Below are positions 34,233 to 43,380 of a stretch of 51,894 bases of DNA, one piece after another. The notes below the pieces were generated by a model, which was given only the letters and a program-made list of their open reading frames with translations, was not told where the DNA came from and made no database searches. The position numbers and the translations under genes were made by a program. Within the stretch, counting starts at the first letter, position 1; each line of letters opens with the position of its first letter. This stretch comes from Desulfoluna spongiiphila (GTDB lineage Bacteria > Desulfobacterota > Desulfobacteria > Desulfobacterales > Desulfolunaceae): contig NZ_FMUX01000003.1 of NCBI RefSeq assembly GCF_900101345.1, forward strand, positions 1-51,894, given 5' to 3'.

Positions 34233-34628
34233 TCAAGGGGCTCTTTCCGCCCCCCTCATAAACGCAGCAGCACCCACAGGCGGCCTCCCATGGGCCCATG
34301 GCCTTTATGGGTGCACGCGCAACAGGCCCAACCGTCCATGGGCGCCCTCCGGAGGCGCCCATGGACTATCCCCTTCCTTGGTCAGGCGTTGCGGCAAAGG
34401 CGGCAACCTGATACAGGTACCTCTGTTTATGAGACACATGAAACACCTCGCACCCGACAAGAGACACAAACAGTCCCCAAAAGAGACCAGGGGTACGGAT
34501 TAAAGGCCGCCCAAGACCGGAAAAAGGACCGACACATGATCGGCCCCAGGCGCATCCATCTCCCCGTGCCCCCAAAAACCCCACAGATCCCATGCCCCAC
34601 GGGCTTGAAACAAAGGCAATACAGCACC
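34233..34628. other. Gap with a strong hairpin
   Basis: No gene I can support. It contains the inverted repeat 34334-34346 / 34354-34366, perfect over 13 bp with a 7-base loop (GTCCATGGGCGCC), after the LOG gene and without a T-run. The remainder, up to the methylase start, appears to be leader sequence. Confidence 0.5.
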
Positions 34629-35762
34629 ATGAAATCCACGCACACCCTCCATGTTCAAAACGCCACGGCCATGGAAGAGACCCGGGACGACAGCGTCGAC
34701 CTGGTGGTCACCTCCCCCCCGTACCCCATGATCGCCATGTGGGACGAGGCCCTCTCGAAAGCGGATCCGGCCATTGCAACGGCCCTTGAAATGGGACGCG
34801 GCATGGAGGCCTTTGAGGCCATGCACGGCATTCTGGACAAGGTCTGGGATGAGCTTGCCCGGGTGGTGAGAAGAGGCGGATTCGTTGCCATCAACATGGG
34901 CGATGCCACCCGCACCATCGGCGGAGAGTTTGCCATCTACCCCAACCATTCCCGCATCACCATGGCCATGCTCAAACGCGGGTTCACCCCCCTGCCCGAG
35001 ATCCTCTGGCGCAAGGTGAGCACCGCACCCAACAAATTCATGGGTTCCGGCATGCTTCCTGCAGGTGCATATGTCACCCAGGAACATGAATACATCCTGC
35101 TCTTCCGAAAGGGCGGCAAACGGGTCTTTAAAAACGGCCCGGAAAAGGAGCTGCGAAAGGCCTCGGCCATGTTTTGGGAAGAGCGAAACAGATGGTATTC
35201 GGACACATGGAGCGATGTTTCCGGCGTGCGTCAGGAAATCGGCGACAAGGCTTTAAGGCAGAGAAGCGCTGCCTACCCCCTGGAGCTTCCTTTGCGTCTC
35301 ATTCTCATGTATTCCGCCATGGGAGACACCGTGCTGGACCCCTTTTCAGGAACAGGGACAACCATGCAGGCGGCCCTTGCCACCGGTCGACACAGCGTCT
35401 CCTATGAAATCGACAGCGGGTTTTCACCGCTGTTCGACCAAAGGGCCAAGGGCGCTCCGGCCCTGTCACGCCTCATCGCACACTCCCGGTATGAAGACCA
35501 TGTGCGTTTTGTAAAGGAGAGGCTGGCGGCCGGAAAAACGATCAAACACACCCACGGGGCCTGGGGATTGCCTGTGGTCACTGCCCAGGAGAAAGAGATG
35601 ACCCTGACGGTTGCCGTCTCCGTGGCAAAGGATGGGACAGGATTTTGCGCTGAGCACGCCCCCTATGTGCCGGGTCAGGACGCTCCGAAGCCCACACCGC
35701 TCACCGAGACAGATGACGCACCAAAAAAGACAAAGGCCAGTCAGATGGCACTGTTTACCTAA
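34629..35762 (+). CDS. N4-cytosine-type DNA methyltransferase, apparently orphan
   Basis: A 377-residue DNA methyltransferase with motif IV TSPPYPM near residue 34, and motif I LDPFSGTGTT near residue 240; this order is the beta class. TSPPY favours N4-cytosine methylation. The ATG at 34629 is where homology to the family begins; the open frame extends upstream without it. No restriction partner is next to it, so it may have an epigenetic or protective role. Confidence 0.85.
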   Translation: MKSTHTLHVQNATAMEETRDDSVDLVVTSPPYPMIAMWDEALSKADPAIATALEMGRGMEAFEAMHGILDKVWDELARVVRRGGFVAINMGDATRTIGGEFAIYPNHSRITMAMLKRGFTPLPEILWRKVSTAPNKFMGSGMLPAGAYVTQEHEYILLFRKGGKRVFKNGPEKELRKASAMFWEERNRWYSDTWSDVSGVRQEIGDKALRQRSAAYPLELPLRLILMYSAMGDTVLDPFSGTGTTMQAALATGRHSVSYEIDSGFSPLFDQRAKGAPALSRLIAHSRYEDHVRFVKERLAAGKTIKHTHGAWGLPVVTAQEKEMTLTVAVSVAKDGTGFCAEHAPYVPGQDAPKPTPLTETDDAPKKTKASQMALFT

Positions 35763-35815
35763 AACTTAACGATGAAAACAGGCTTGCACCCCTGACCGAG
35801 TTTTCAGGAGGATTC

Positions 35816-36316
35816 ATGGATATATACCCCGATACCACAGACCAACCCAAAGGATACCCCACGCGGGAGGATTTTTTCGTCTCCACCGACGGTGACAAAA
35901 AAGGCTTCGGCCTGTTCACCAGACGGGCCTTTAAAAAAGGGGAGATGATGGCCCGCTTCACCGGCGAGGTGTTGGATGAGGTACGGCTTCACACCCTTCA
36001 AATCAGCCCCACCAAGCACCTTCACGACCCCCACTTTGTGGGTTACCTTCTGCACGCCTGCGATCCCAACGTGGCCCTGGACATGAAAACCCTCACCATG
36101 TGGGCCTTAAAGGACATCACCGAAGGCGAGGCCCTCACCATGGATTACACCTCCACGGAGGATGTCCTCTACAGGCAGTTCCCCTGTCTCTGTGAGGCCG
36201 ACAACTGCCGCAAATGGATCACAGGAAAGTTGGAAACCTTAAGCGAAGAGGGTAACGCCTACCTGAGCGGCTTGAAACGCCAGGCTACGTGCCAGAAAGC
36301 ATACGCCCATGCCTGA
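35816..36316 (+). CDS. SET-domain protein (predicted lysine methyltransferase)
   Basis: A 166-residue protein made up of one SET domain: GFGLFTRRAFKKGE (32-43 region), the pseudoknot motif HACDPNV (80-86), LTMDYTSTED (108-117), and a post-SET-like Cys cluster FPCLCEADNC. SET proteins transfer methyl groups to lysine. Bacterial targets are mostly unknown. AGGAGG lies seven bases before its ATG. It overlaps the next gene by eight bases, so the two are co-translated. Confidence 0.85.
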   Translation: MDIYPDTTDQPKGYPTREDFFVSTDGDKKGFGLFTRRAFKKGEMMARFTGEVLDEVRLHTLQISPTKHLHDPHFVGYLLHACDPNVALDMKTLTMWALKDITEGEALTMDYTSTEDVLYRQFPCLCEADNCRKWITGKLETLSEEGNAYLSGLKRQATCQKAYAHA

Positions 36317-37520
36317 TTCCGAACACGCCCCCTTCTGGTGGGAACGCGACCGGCTCCGCTACGACAAGGGGCATCTCCGATTTGCCGGAGAAAAGGTGCA
36401 ATCCCTGGCCCGCCGCTTCGGAACCCCCACCTTCCTCTACAGCGCCGACCGCATCCGGGACAACCTGGCCAGCATCCGGGAGGCCCTTGAGACAACCGGG
36501 CGCCCGTACCGACTCCACTACGCCATGAAGGCCAACCGGTTCGCCCCGATCCTCACCCTCATGGCAGGGGAATCCCTCTGCGGTATCGACGCCTGCTCCC
36601 CCGAAGAGGTGATGCACGCCATGGGCTGCGGCTTTAAGGAGTCCGATATCTCCTACACGGCCACGGCCGTCTCCAACAGCGACCTGGACACCCTGGCCCG
36701 ATTCAAAAACCTGCACCTGAACTGCGATGCCGTCAGCACCCTGCGCCGCCTGGGCCCACGGGCCAAGGGTCGCGACATCGGCCTGCGCATCAACCCCGCC
36801 ATGGGCGTGGGCTACGGAGACAACGAGCTGCTCCACTACAGCGGTGAGGCCACCACCAAATTCGGCATCTACAAGGAGCAGTTCGACGAGGCCCTGGACA
36901 CCGCGGCCAGACACAAACTCGCCGTCACCACCCTTCATCTTCACACCGGCTGCGGGTACTTAAACGACCAGCTGCCCGTGTGGGAACAGATCCTTGCCGA
37001 AGCCAAAACCTTTGCCGAAAAGATCCCGGGCCTCAGGGCCATCAACCTGGGCGGCGGCCTCGGCGTCCCCCATACAAAAGACGACACGCCCCTGGACCTG
37101 AAGGCATGGGCAGCCGTCATCAAACGGGTCTTCGGGAAGTCCGGCCTCACCATCGAGGTGGAACCCGGAGATTACGTCGTCAAAGATGCAGGCCTGCTCC
37201 TCCTCACGGCCAACACCGTGGAAACACGTCGGTCCACCCGCTACATCGGTGTGGACGGCGGATTCAACATCGCCGTGGAACCCGCCTTCTACAGCCTCCC
37301 CTTCGAACCGGTGGTCACCCGCCTCCGAAAGGGCCCCGACCTTCCCGTCACCGTGGCGGGCAACATCAACGAAGCCCTGGACGTCTTCGCCGAAGGGCTT
37401 CCCCTGCCTCCCGTGGAAGAGGAAGACACCCTGGCCCTGATCAACGCCGGGGCCTACGCCTCCGCCATGAGCTCCAACCACTGCATGCGCGGCCAGTTCC
37501 GCGAGGTATTGCTTTTTTAA
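36309..37520 (+). CDS. Diaminopimelate decarboxylase-family PLP enzyme (group IV)
   Basis: A 403-residue fold-type III decarboxylase. The PLP lysine is in YAMKANRF (K74), HLHTGCGY and the glycine loop NLGGGLGVP bind phosphate, and the C-terminal barrel ends SSNHCMRGQF. It resembles LysA/carboxynorspermidine decarboxylases, with the conserved Cys region changed at INAGAYASAMSSNH. Substrate cannot be fixed by sequence alone. Pairing with a SET protein suggests a role beyond ordinary lysine synthesis. Confidence 0.85.
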   Translation: MPDSEHAPFWWERDRLRYDKGHLRFAGEKVQSLARRFGTPTFLYSADRIRDNLASIREALETTGRPYRLHYAMKANRFAPILTLMAGESLCGIDACSPEEVMHAMGCGFKESDISYTATAVSNSDLDTLARFKNLHLNCDAVSTLRRLGPRAKGRDIGLRINPAMGVGYGDNELLHYSGEATTKFGIYKEQFDEALDTAARHKLAVTTLHLHTGCGYLNDQLPVWEQILAEAKTFAEKIPGLRAINLGGGLGVPHTKDDTPLDLKAWAAVIKRVFGKSGLTIEVEPGDYVVKDAGLLLLTANTVETRRSTRYIGVDGGFNIAVEPAFYSLPFEPVVTRLRKGPDLPVTVAGNINEALDVFAEGLPLPPVEEEDTLALINAGAYASAMSSNHCMRGQFREVLLF

Positions 37521-37538
37521 GGACGTTGTAAAAAACGA

Positions 37539-37627
37539 GCCTCCGGCGGCGAGGTGAGCCGCCTCGAAAGCTGGTTGCCATTGCGCTTCGCCCTTCGTTC
37601 CTCAGGGCAAATCGCAATGGCGTTCAC
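37539..37627 (+). repeat. R1 intergenic palindromic repeat, copy A
   Basis: About 89 bases opening with GCCTCCGGCGGC, an inner hairpin (CGAGGTGAGCC-GCCTCG) and a nested stem around TTCGTTCCTCAGGGC; shares this plan with copies B-F. Confidence 0.75.
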
Positions 37628-37730
37628 AGCGGGTTCCGCCCGCCATCAACATCAGTCACTATATGAGTATCTCCTCGCTCCGAGGCGGAGCCTGGGAGAG
37701 AGGAAACCAAGTCGGCTTCGAGGTCAACAT

Positions 37731-37937
37731 CGGCCTTGATCATCGCTTGGCCCATCGGCGTATTTATATTCCCCCCCGGACCCCCTTGTCCCCTGGAGCG
37801 CCGCACTCCTGTGCGGCACGGGTAACGACGGCCTAAAAAGCCGCACTAGAGTGCGGCGCTCCATTTCAGTCAATCTTTCTCGGTTATTTTTGAAGGTCAC
37901 CGCCCAAACGTCATTCAAAACGAATCATAAAGGCCTA
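37731..37937 (+). repeat. R2 composite repeat, copy a
   Basis: About 207 bases with a palindromic core GGAGCGCCGCACTC ... GAGTGCGGCGCTCC. Near-identical over much of its length to copy b at 45842-46066. Lies about 100 bases after an R1 copy. Confidence 0.8.
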
Positions 37938-38241
37938 ACCCCGCCAAAAGACGAAGCCGGTGGCCATTCAACCATGGTGCACGGAGTGCACCCTACAGGG
38001 TGTCGCTCGGCGTGCCGCCTTGCCATATCCAAAGCGTTTGAGCAACGAGGCTGAGGGCATCTCCCATTGCATTGGAGGCACCGGATACCGTCGGGTGCGT
38101 TCCACGCACCAGAACCAACACCACGCAATGGCACCAAAGACGCCCAAAAAACGAAGCCGGTGGCCGCTCAACCATGGTGCCTGGTTCTTCGTTCAATGAA
38201 TTCGCTTCGCTCATGCCCCCTAACCCGGATATTTCACGAAT

Positions 38242-38327
38242 CGAGTGCACCCATATTCAAGGCATCAGAGCTGCAGATGTAGTGGTTTACCTCAAGGATC
38301 TGATAACGCAGAAGATGGGTGCACTCG
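38242..38327. repeat. Long-armed hairpin element
   Basis: Perfect 13-bp arms (CGAGTGCACCCAT / ATGGGTGCACTCG) with an inner ATCAGA/TCTGAT stem in a 60-base loop. Could be a structured RNA or the end of a lost small mobile element. Confidence 0.5.
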
Positions 38328-38731
38328 GCTCGCCCGAAGGGTGAGAATATCGAGCAGATAACCGTGGATTACATTTTGTATTTTTGAAATGTATAGTTTT
38401 TATTGAAATAAACATTTGTAATAAGTCTATATTATTGTGGGTTGTCCGTTTTCTCATGAAATATCCGGGCTAAAACAAAACGGGCCGTGGATGATCCAAG
38501 GGATCAACCACGGCCCAATGTATTCAAATAGTCTGAGGGCAACGCCGTTCACGGACTTAGGGTCCAGAGGGGGGCATTTCCGGTTAACGTCAAGCGAATC
38601 CCAAATGCCCTTCATGGTGTTTCCAGAAGAATGAAATGGGCCTCTCCTGCCAAGCCGGTTGCCACATGTCACACATCACGCGAATGCTCCGAGAACGTTT
38701 GCAGAAGGGCTGCCTCCATGCATTCGCCACA

Positions 38732-38768
38732 GGGTTTCAAGGTGCCCCCACCTTGCCGCCGGAGGCAG
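38732..38768 (-). repeat. R1 partial copy
   Basis: Only the GCCTCCGGCGGCAAGGTG...CACCTTGAAAC end of R1 in reverse orientation. Confidence 0.6.
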
Positions 38769-38805
38769 GTTTTCCCTGCCCACTTAAACCACAGAAAGCA
38801 TTCTT

Positions 38806-40008
38806 TTAACGCACCATCCGGTTGTACCGGCTTCCGAAGTTGACGTAGTCCCCTGAGGGCGCTTTCCTGGGCAGGGCCTTGATTCTGCGGCCCATGGAAT
38901 TGGGGAGCCAGTGGGAGGGCTCTTCGTCCCAGGGCACATCGGCCTGGATCCGCCTGAGGCGGGTGAGAAGGGTGGCCATGCCGGAAGGGTCGTAGCCGGC
39001 GCGTTTGGCATAGACGATCCCCCGGGCGTCGGCCTCCATTTCGTAGACCTCTTTCCTGCCCCGGATGGCGTGTTCATACATGTCCGCGGCCAGATCGTCC
39101 AGTTCCTGCTCCACCTCGTCTTTCCCAAGTTCATCGTCCATTTCCGCAAAGGCGTCTTCGGCGTGGATCTTGGATTTTCTCGCCTCGGTTTCGATGGCAC
39201 CGTGATGAAGGGTCACGTGGGAGAGCTCGTGGGCCAGAAGGCAGGCCAGCTCATTTTCACTCCGGATGGTGCGGAGCATCCCTTTGGATACAAGGATCAC
39301 CCCCATGGGTGTGGCGTTGGCAAAGATCGCTTCGGTGTCCACCACATGGACACTGATGGGAAAATCGTAGAATTCCGAGCTCTCCACCACCAGCTGGGCC
39401 ACGTTGTTCACGTAGGCCACAAGGGACTTGTCATTCACCAGCCCCGGTGCGGTGAGACGCCCCGTGATGTAGGCGCTCACCGCCACCATCTGCTCGCTGA
39501 TAAAAAAGGGTCCCTTAGAAGCCACGGCGGTTTTCGAAAGAAAATACCCGTGGGAACGACGCCCGCTGAAGGTCTCCCGCTTAAAGGCCCCGTACCCCTC
39601 GGGGGTCACGTAGCGCACAAAGGGGGCCTCAAAAAGGGCCTGGTTCAGGTTGCCGGTGCGCACCGTGTTTTCAAAAAAGCCCTTCACCGCGGCGGTGACC
39701 ATGACCGTTGCCATGCGCCGCCCTGAGGTGTCCTGGGCCATGAGACCGTAATCAATGGAGCGGCCCTGGGCTTTGAAGGCGTTTTCCGACAGCCAGCCGG
39801 AGACACCGCCCGGGGTCCTGGCCTGACGCCACATGCCCCGGGTTTTAAGGACCGTTACCTCGTCCCCTTTGCTCAGGGTCTTCACCACCGGATAGAACGA
39901 GCCGGGCTTCTGCCGCAGGGAGGCAGACGACACCTGGATGGTTTCGGCAAAGGCCGCGCCGCAAAACAGCAGCACCAGCATCACCGTGATGCATTGAATC
40001 GTTTTCAT
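38806..40008 (-). CDS. Secreted SH3-M48 metalloprotease
   Basis: A 400-residue exported protein: signal peptide (about 1-21, ending AAFA), a bacterial SH3 domain (about 25-85; LRQKPGSFYPVV ... GWLSENAF) and an M48-type peptidase with HELSH in LLAHELSHVTLHH and the third ligand in YEMEADARG. M48 periplasmic enzymes handle outer-membrane or envelope quality control. It starts 15 bases after the cyclase stop, so they are one operon. Confidence 0.88.
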   Translation of the reverse strand: MKTIQCITVMLVLLFCGAAFAETIQVSSASLRQKPGSFYPVVKTLSKGDEVTVLKTRGMWRQARTPGGVSGWLSENAFKAQGRSIDYGLMAQDTSGRRMATVMVTAAVKGFFENTVRTGNLNQALFEAPFVRYVTPEGYGAFKRETFSGRRSHGYFLSKTAVASKGPFFISEQMVAVSAYITGRLTAPGLVNDKSLVAYVNNVAQLVVESSEFYDFPISVHVVDTEAIFANATPMGVILVSKGMLRTIRSENELACLLAHELSHVTLHHGAIETEARKSKIHAEDAFAEMDDELGKDEVEQELDDLAADMYEHAIRGRKEVYEMEADARGIVYAKRAGYDPSGMATLLTRLRRIQADVPWDEEPSHWLPNSMGRRIKALPRKAPSGDYVNFGSRYNRMVR

Positions 40009-40023
40009 GGTCCCTCCATGACC

Positions 40024-42174
40024 TTACTTGGTCTTAAATGTAAACACCCCGTCCCCGTCCACCAGCTCGGGGGTATGCTTGAGAAGCCGGCATCGCTCGA
40101 TGTAAGCGACGCTGGGATTGTCCCCGGGGGCAAGGGCCAGCACCGCCTCAAAACGGGCGATGGCATCGTCCCACTGTTTCAGTCGGTAGAAGGAGAGGGC
40201 CTCTTTGAACGCCTCCTCCACCGCCAGCACATGGGCCGAAACATTTTCGAGGCGATCCACCAGGGTAAAGACCCGGATGGGCTTGTTCTTGCCTTTGACC
40301 CGGATGCAGTCGAGCTCCCGAAAACAGTAGTCGTCCTTCACCTGCTCCCAGGTCTGCTCCGAGAGCATGTTGGTGGTGCCGTAGGCCTTGTTCACGCCCT
40401 CCAACCGGGCCGAAAGGTTTACGGTGTCCCCGATGGCGGTAAAATCCATGCGCCGCGTGCTGCCCAGGTTCCCCACCACCACCGGGCCGCTGCTGATGCC
40501 GATGCGGGTGAGAATGTTGCCCCGGTCCGAGGGAATCATCTCGTTCACCTTTTCCCGACGAAAGGCCAGGATCACCTCGCAGGCGGCCCGGGCGTGATCC
40601 TTGCGATCCACCGGGGCCCCGAACACCGCCATGATCCCGTCCCCGGTGTATTTGTCCAGCAGCCCTCCCTGGTCCAGCACAATGTCCGTCACCACCTGAA
40701 AGTAATCGTTGAGCACCTTGATAAGCTGCTTGGGCGTCTTGTCTTCGGAAAAAGTGGTAAAGCCCTGGAGATCGGTAAACAAAACGGTGCCGTTGCACTC
40801 CACCCCGTCTAAGGAGACCTTTTCGGGGTCCTTCATGAGCTGGTTGATGACGTCTTCATGGAGGTAGCGGGAAAACACCGTTCGAATCTGGCGCCTTGCC
40901 GCCCCTTCCGTGACCATGCGATAAACCGCGGCACCGGATGCCGAGAGCCCCAGAGAAGCCATGGGAAAGAGAAAATCCGCGGCAACGGCGCCTGTCCGAA
41001 AAAGAAGCCAGCTGCCCCCCAGGGGGACCAGCAGCAACACACCGCTGGTAAGAACCGCAACGGAAAAGGAGCGCGAAGTAAAGGCCACGGCCGCAAGGAA
41101 GCTGCCCGCAAAAGAGAAGAGCACCAGCCAGCCGAACCCCAAACCGCGAATCCCGTGCTCGTTTAAATAATTGTCCAGGAGCGTGGCCTGGATCTCCCCG
41201 CCGGGATATGGCGCCAGGGCCGTAAAGGGGGTGGTCTTCAGGTCGGTGAGGCCCGGGGCCGTGGCGCATACCACCACGGATTTTCCTCGGTACGCGTCAG
41301 GGGGGATCACCGGCGTCTCCCCGCCCATGGCCTGAACAGCTGAACGCAGGGTATCGTAAAAGCTGTCGTACCGATACACCCCGCCGCTGCCCCCTTTTCC
41401 GTACCAGAACACGGTGTGATTGCCACCGGCGTCCAGGGAAAAGGTGCGATCCCGGGTCACCAGCTCCCTTTTCCGGGGGTCATAGCGAACCACCTCGTCT
41501 CCGGTGACCGACAGGTAAGCGGCAAAGGCAAGCTGGGGATACAGGAGATCTCCCACCCGAAAAAACAGGGGCATGCGCCGCACGGTGCCGTCGTCGTCGG
41601 ACAGAAAGTTCACCACCCCCGTTGCGGCATGCTCGCCCAGGGAGGCAATGGGCTGGGTGATACTGTGATACGCAGGCAGCTGGAGGTTTTCGCTGTTTTC
41701 AAAGACCATGGCCTCGGTTTCAGGCAACCGGCCATCCCCGTTTGTGGACACCACCGAGCCCAGCACCACGATGCCGGTCTCTTCGATGGCCTGGGCAAAG
41801 GCCTGCTCCGAGGTCTCGGCGTCCACATCCAGTCGGTCCACTTCCCCTTCGGTGAAAAGCATGTCAAAGACCACGGTGCGGGCACCGGCTTCGGCCAGGT
41901 AACGGGCCACCAGCCCGTAAAACTCACGGGGCCAGGGCCAGTTCACGTTGTACGCTTCGGAAAAATTCCGAATGGAGGCGTCGTCAATGGCCACCATGAC
42001 GATATCGGCATCGGCCATCCCGTCGTCTGTGACCATGCGAAGGGCGGCGTCAAAGGCTGCGTGACGCATGTTCTGGTAGAGGGGTGAGAATGAAAAAAGC
42101 CCCACCACCAGGGTTGCCACGCAGGCCGTGGCCAGGGCCGCCACCATGGCCGGCCAGTTCTTTACCGTCTCCAT
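40024..42174 (-). CDS. CHASE2-domain adenylate cyclase
   Basis: A 716-residue membrane protein: N-terminal membrane helix, extracytoplasmic CHASE2 domain (about 35-330), a cluster of helices (about 340-410) and a class III cyclase domain. In it, FTDLQGF and TGDGIMAVFG carry the two metal-binding Asp residues, DKYTGDG holds the purine-specific Lys, and DFTAIGDTVN carries the Asp expected for adenylate specificity. A C-terminal helical extension follows. It likely converts an envelope signal into cAMP. First gene of an operon with the M48 protease. Confidence 0.92.
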   Translation of the reverse strand: METVKNWPAMVAALATACVATLVVGLFSFSPLYQNMRHAAFDAALRMVTDDGMADADIVMVAIDDASIRNFSEAYNVNWPWPREFYGLVARYLAEAGARTVVFDMLFTEGEVDRLDVDAETSEQAFAQAIEETGIVVLGSVVSTNGDGRLPETEAMVFENSENLQLPAYHSITQPIASLGEHAATGVVNFLSDDDGTVRRMPLFFRVGDLLYPQLAFAAYLSVTGDEVVRYDPRKRELVTRDRTFSLDAGGNHTVFWYGKGGSGGVYRYDSFYDTLRSAVQAMGGETPVIPPDAYRGKSVVVCATAPGLTDLKTTPFTALAPYPGGEIQATLLDNYLNEHGIRGLGFGWLVLFSFAGSFLAAVAFTSRSFSVAVLTSGVLLLVPLGGSWLLFRTGAVAADFLFPMASLGLSASGAAVYRMVTEGAARRQIRTVFSRYLHEDVINQLMKDPEKVSLDGVECNGTVLFTDLQGFTTFSEDKTPKQLIKVLNDYFQVVTDIVLDQGGLLDKYTGDGIMAVFGAPVDRKDHARAACEVILAFRREKVNEMIPSDRGNILTRIGISSGPVVVGNLGSTRRMDFTAIGDTVNLSARLEGVNKAYGTTNMLSEQTWEQVKDDYCFRELDCIRVKGKNKPIRVFTLVDRLENVSAHVLAVEEAFKEALSFYRLKQWDDAIARFEAVLALAPGDNPSVAYIERCRLLKHTPELVDGDGVFTFKTK

Positions 42175-42419
42175 ACCCCTCCTTTACCCACACCCATCCC
42201 GAATTCCCCTCACCATCCATGCCATGGGCCCGCCTTCAGAAAGCACCCCATGCCCGAAATGACGAGTGGCACCGGCATGTACATACACTAAAGTATAGCC
42301 CGTATCCCGATTTTCACCAGTGACCCGAGTCACAACCGCTGATATCCGGCGCGCCGGGACGACAACCCGGAGCACCCCCTTTGACAGGTGTTTTTATAAG
42401 GGGCCGGACAAAAAAAGGT

Positions 42420-42503
42420 GCCTCCGGCGGCAAGGTGTGCCACCTTGAAAGCAAGTTGCGAATGCGCTTTCCCCTTCGTTCCTCAGGGAAAATCACATTC
42501 GCC
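42420..42503 (+). repeat. R1 repeat, copy B
   Basis: GCCTCCGGCGGCAAGGTGTG, CACCTTGAAAGC, then the TTTCCCC-TTCGTTCC-TCAGGGAAAA stem. Close to copy D. Confidence 0.8.
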
Positions 42504-42543
42504 TTTGATTTTGATTGGCCTGAATCTATTTTTTTAAAGCCTG

Positions 42544-42593
42544 TTTGTTAAACTTTTTAAAAGTTTAGCCCCCGGCAGGGCCGCCGGAGGCAG
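42544..42593 (-). repeat. R3 repeat, copy a
   Basis: Reverse orientation of a double hairpin: GCCTCCGGCGGCCCTGCCGG followed by an AACTTTT/AAAAGTTT stem. Directly precedes R1 copy C. Confidence 0.75.
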
Positions 42594-42605
42594 TTTTAAC
42601 TTGGC

Positions 42606-42694
42606 TGCCTCCGACGACAAGATGGCCCACCTTGAAAGCTGGTTGTCGCCGTGCTTTACCCCTCGTCCCGCGGGTCAAAGCACGGCGGCATTCA
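42606..42694 (+). repeat. R1 repeat, copy C (diverged)
   Basis: Starts GCCTCCGACGAC, keeps CACCTTGAAAGCTGGTTG, and has a GC-rich inner stem with compensating changes (GCCGTGCTTT / AAAGCACGGC), which supports a conserved hairpin. Confidence 0.75.
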
Positions 42695-42729
42695 TGTGTG
42701 ACGTGTGCATTTATGTTGTGCCTGAGCCC

Positions 42730-43029
42730 TTACCCCCGACCAAACCCCTCAAGATCCAGGGGTTCGCCTTCCACGGTGAGGGCCAGGGGCATGCCCTCGC
42801 CCCCTGAAAGTACCACGGCCACAGCTTCCCCGCCGGCAAGGCGCGGGTGACGGCCCCTGAGGGCGGGAAGGTCCAGCTCTTCTAAGGCACGGGCCAGAAG
42901 CGCGATCTCGGGTTCTAGAAAATCTTTGTCTCCGCGCCCCTTGAAATAATCGGAGATACGGCGGTTGTGGAGCCTCTTCACCTCACTTGCGATGCAGTGT
43001 CGGCTCACGTCCAGTTCGATCTGTGTCAC
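42730..43029 (-). CDS. Conserved small protein, function unknown
   Basis: A 99-residue protein: a helical N-terminus (TQIELDVSRHCIASEVKRLH) and a compact C-terminal half with beta strands (AVAVVLSGGEGMPLALTVEG). GTG at 43029 has AAGGAGG four bases upstream, which fixes the start inside a longer frame. I recognise no domain. Divergent from the RNase gene. Confidence 0.7.
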   Translation of the reverse strand: MTQIELDVSRHCIASEVKRLHNRRISDYFKGRGDKDFLEPEIALLARALEELDLPALRGRHPRLAGGEAVAVVLSGGEGMPLALTVEGEPLDLEGFGRG

Positions 43030-43380
43030 GGTCCCTCCTTGGGCTCTCTTCACTTCAGGGTTCGGCATCCCTTGGGGTTGGCTCCATGGCTGGTTGCAAA
43101 GGCACAAGGAGGCCGCGTCCCTGCTCCGCCCCCACGGGCAATCGCCGGTGTTTGGTGTCCGGCCCCACTTCCGGGATATTACCACCCCTTTTCTCCTCCG
43201 GCCATCCCTTATTCCTTCCGGCAAGCCCCTGCATTGCATGGAAAGAGCCATTTTGTCATTACTTCCCGCACCGGGACTCGGCTGGTTGGCTCTCCCCTGC
43301 TGTTTCCCGGGAGACTTGTCCCTGTTGTTTTATATCCCTTGAATTGACTTTCAACAGTGCCGTTGGTATTCTGATTAGAT
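43030..43380. other. Divergent promoter region
   Basis: No credible gene. It separates two divergent genes and ends in the RNase promoter at 43344-43372; I cannot identify the leftward promoter. Confidence 0.5.
43344..43372 (+). promoter_or_regulatory. sigma70 promoter of the RNase gene (leaderless)
   Basis: TTGACT (43344-43349), 17-base spacer, TATTCT (43367-43372). The ATG at 43381 begins 8 bases after the -10, so transcription should start within 1-2 bases of the initiation codon. Confidence 0.7.

Larger units (their letters stand above)
37521..38805. other. Repeat-rich intergenic region
   Basis: About 1.3 kb without a credible gene. It contains R1 copy A, R2 copy a, a pair of direct repeats (37949-37985 and 38147-38183, about 35 bases, sharing GAAGCCGGTGGCC), a long-armed hairpin (38242-38327), another terminator-like stem (GGGCCGTGG / CCACGGCCC at 38482-38517) and a partial R1. 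Confidence 0.6.
42175..42729. other. Repeat-bearing gap
   Basis: No credible gene. It contains the promoter region of the cyclase operon on the left, R1 copies B and C and an R3 copy. I see nothing else clear. Confidence 0.6.

Noticed and set aside
34290..34628. N-terminal extension of the orphan methylase
   Set aside because: The added 113 residues are low-complexity, overlap a strong hairpin, and no family member has such an extension; start moved to 34629.
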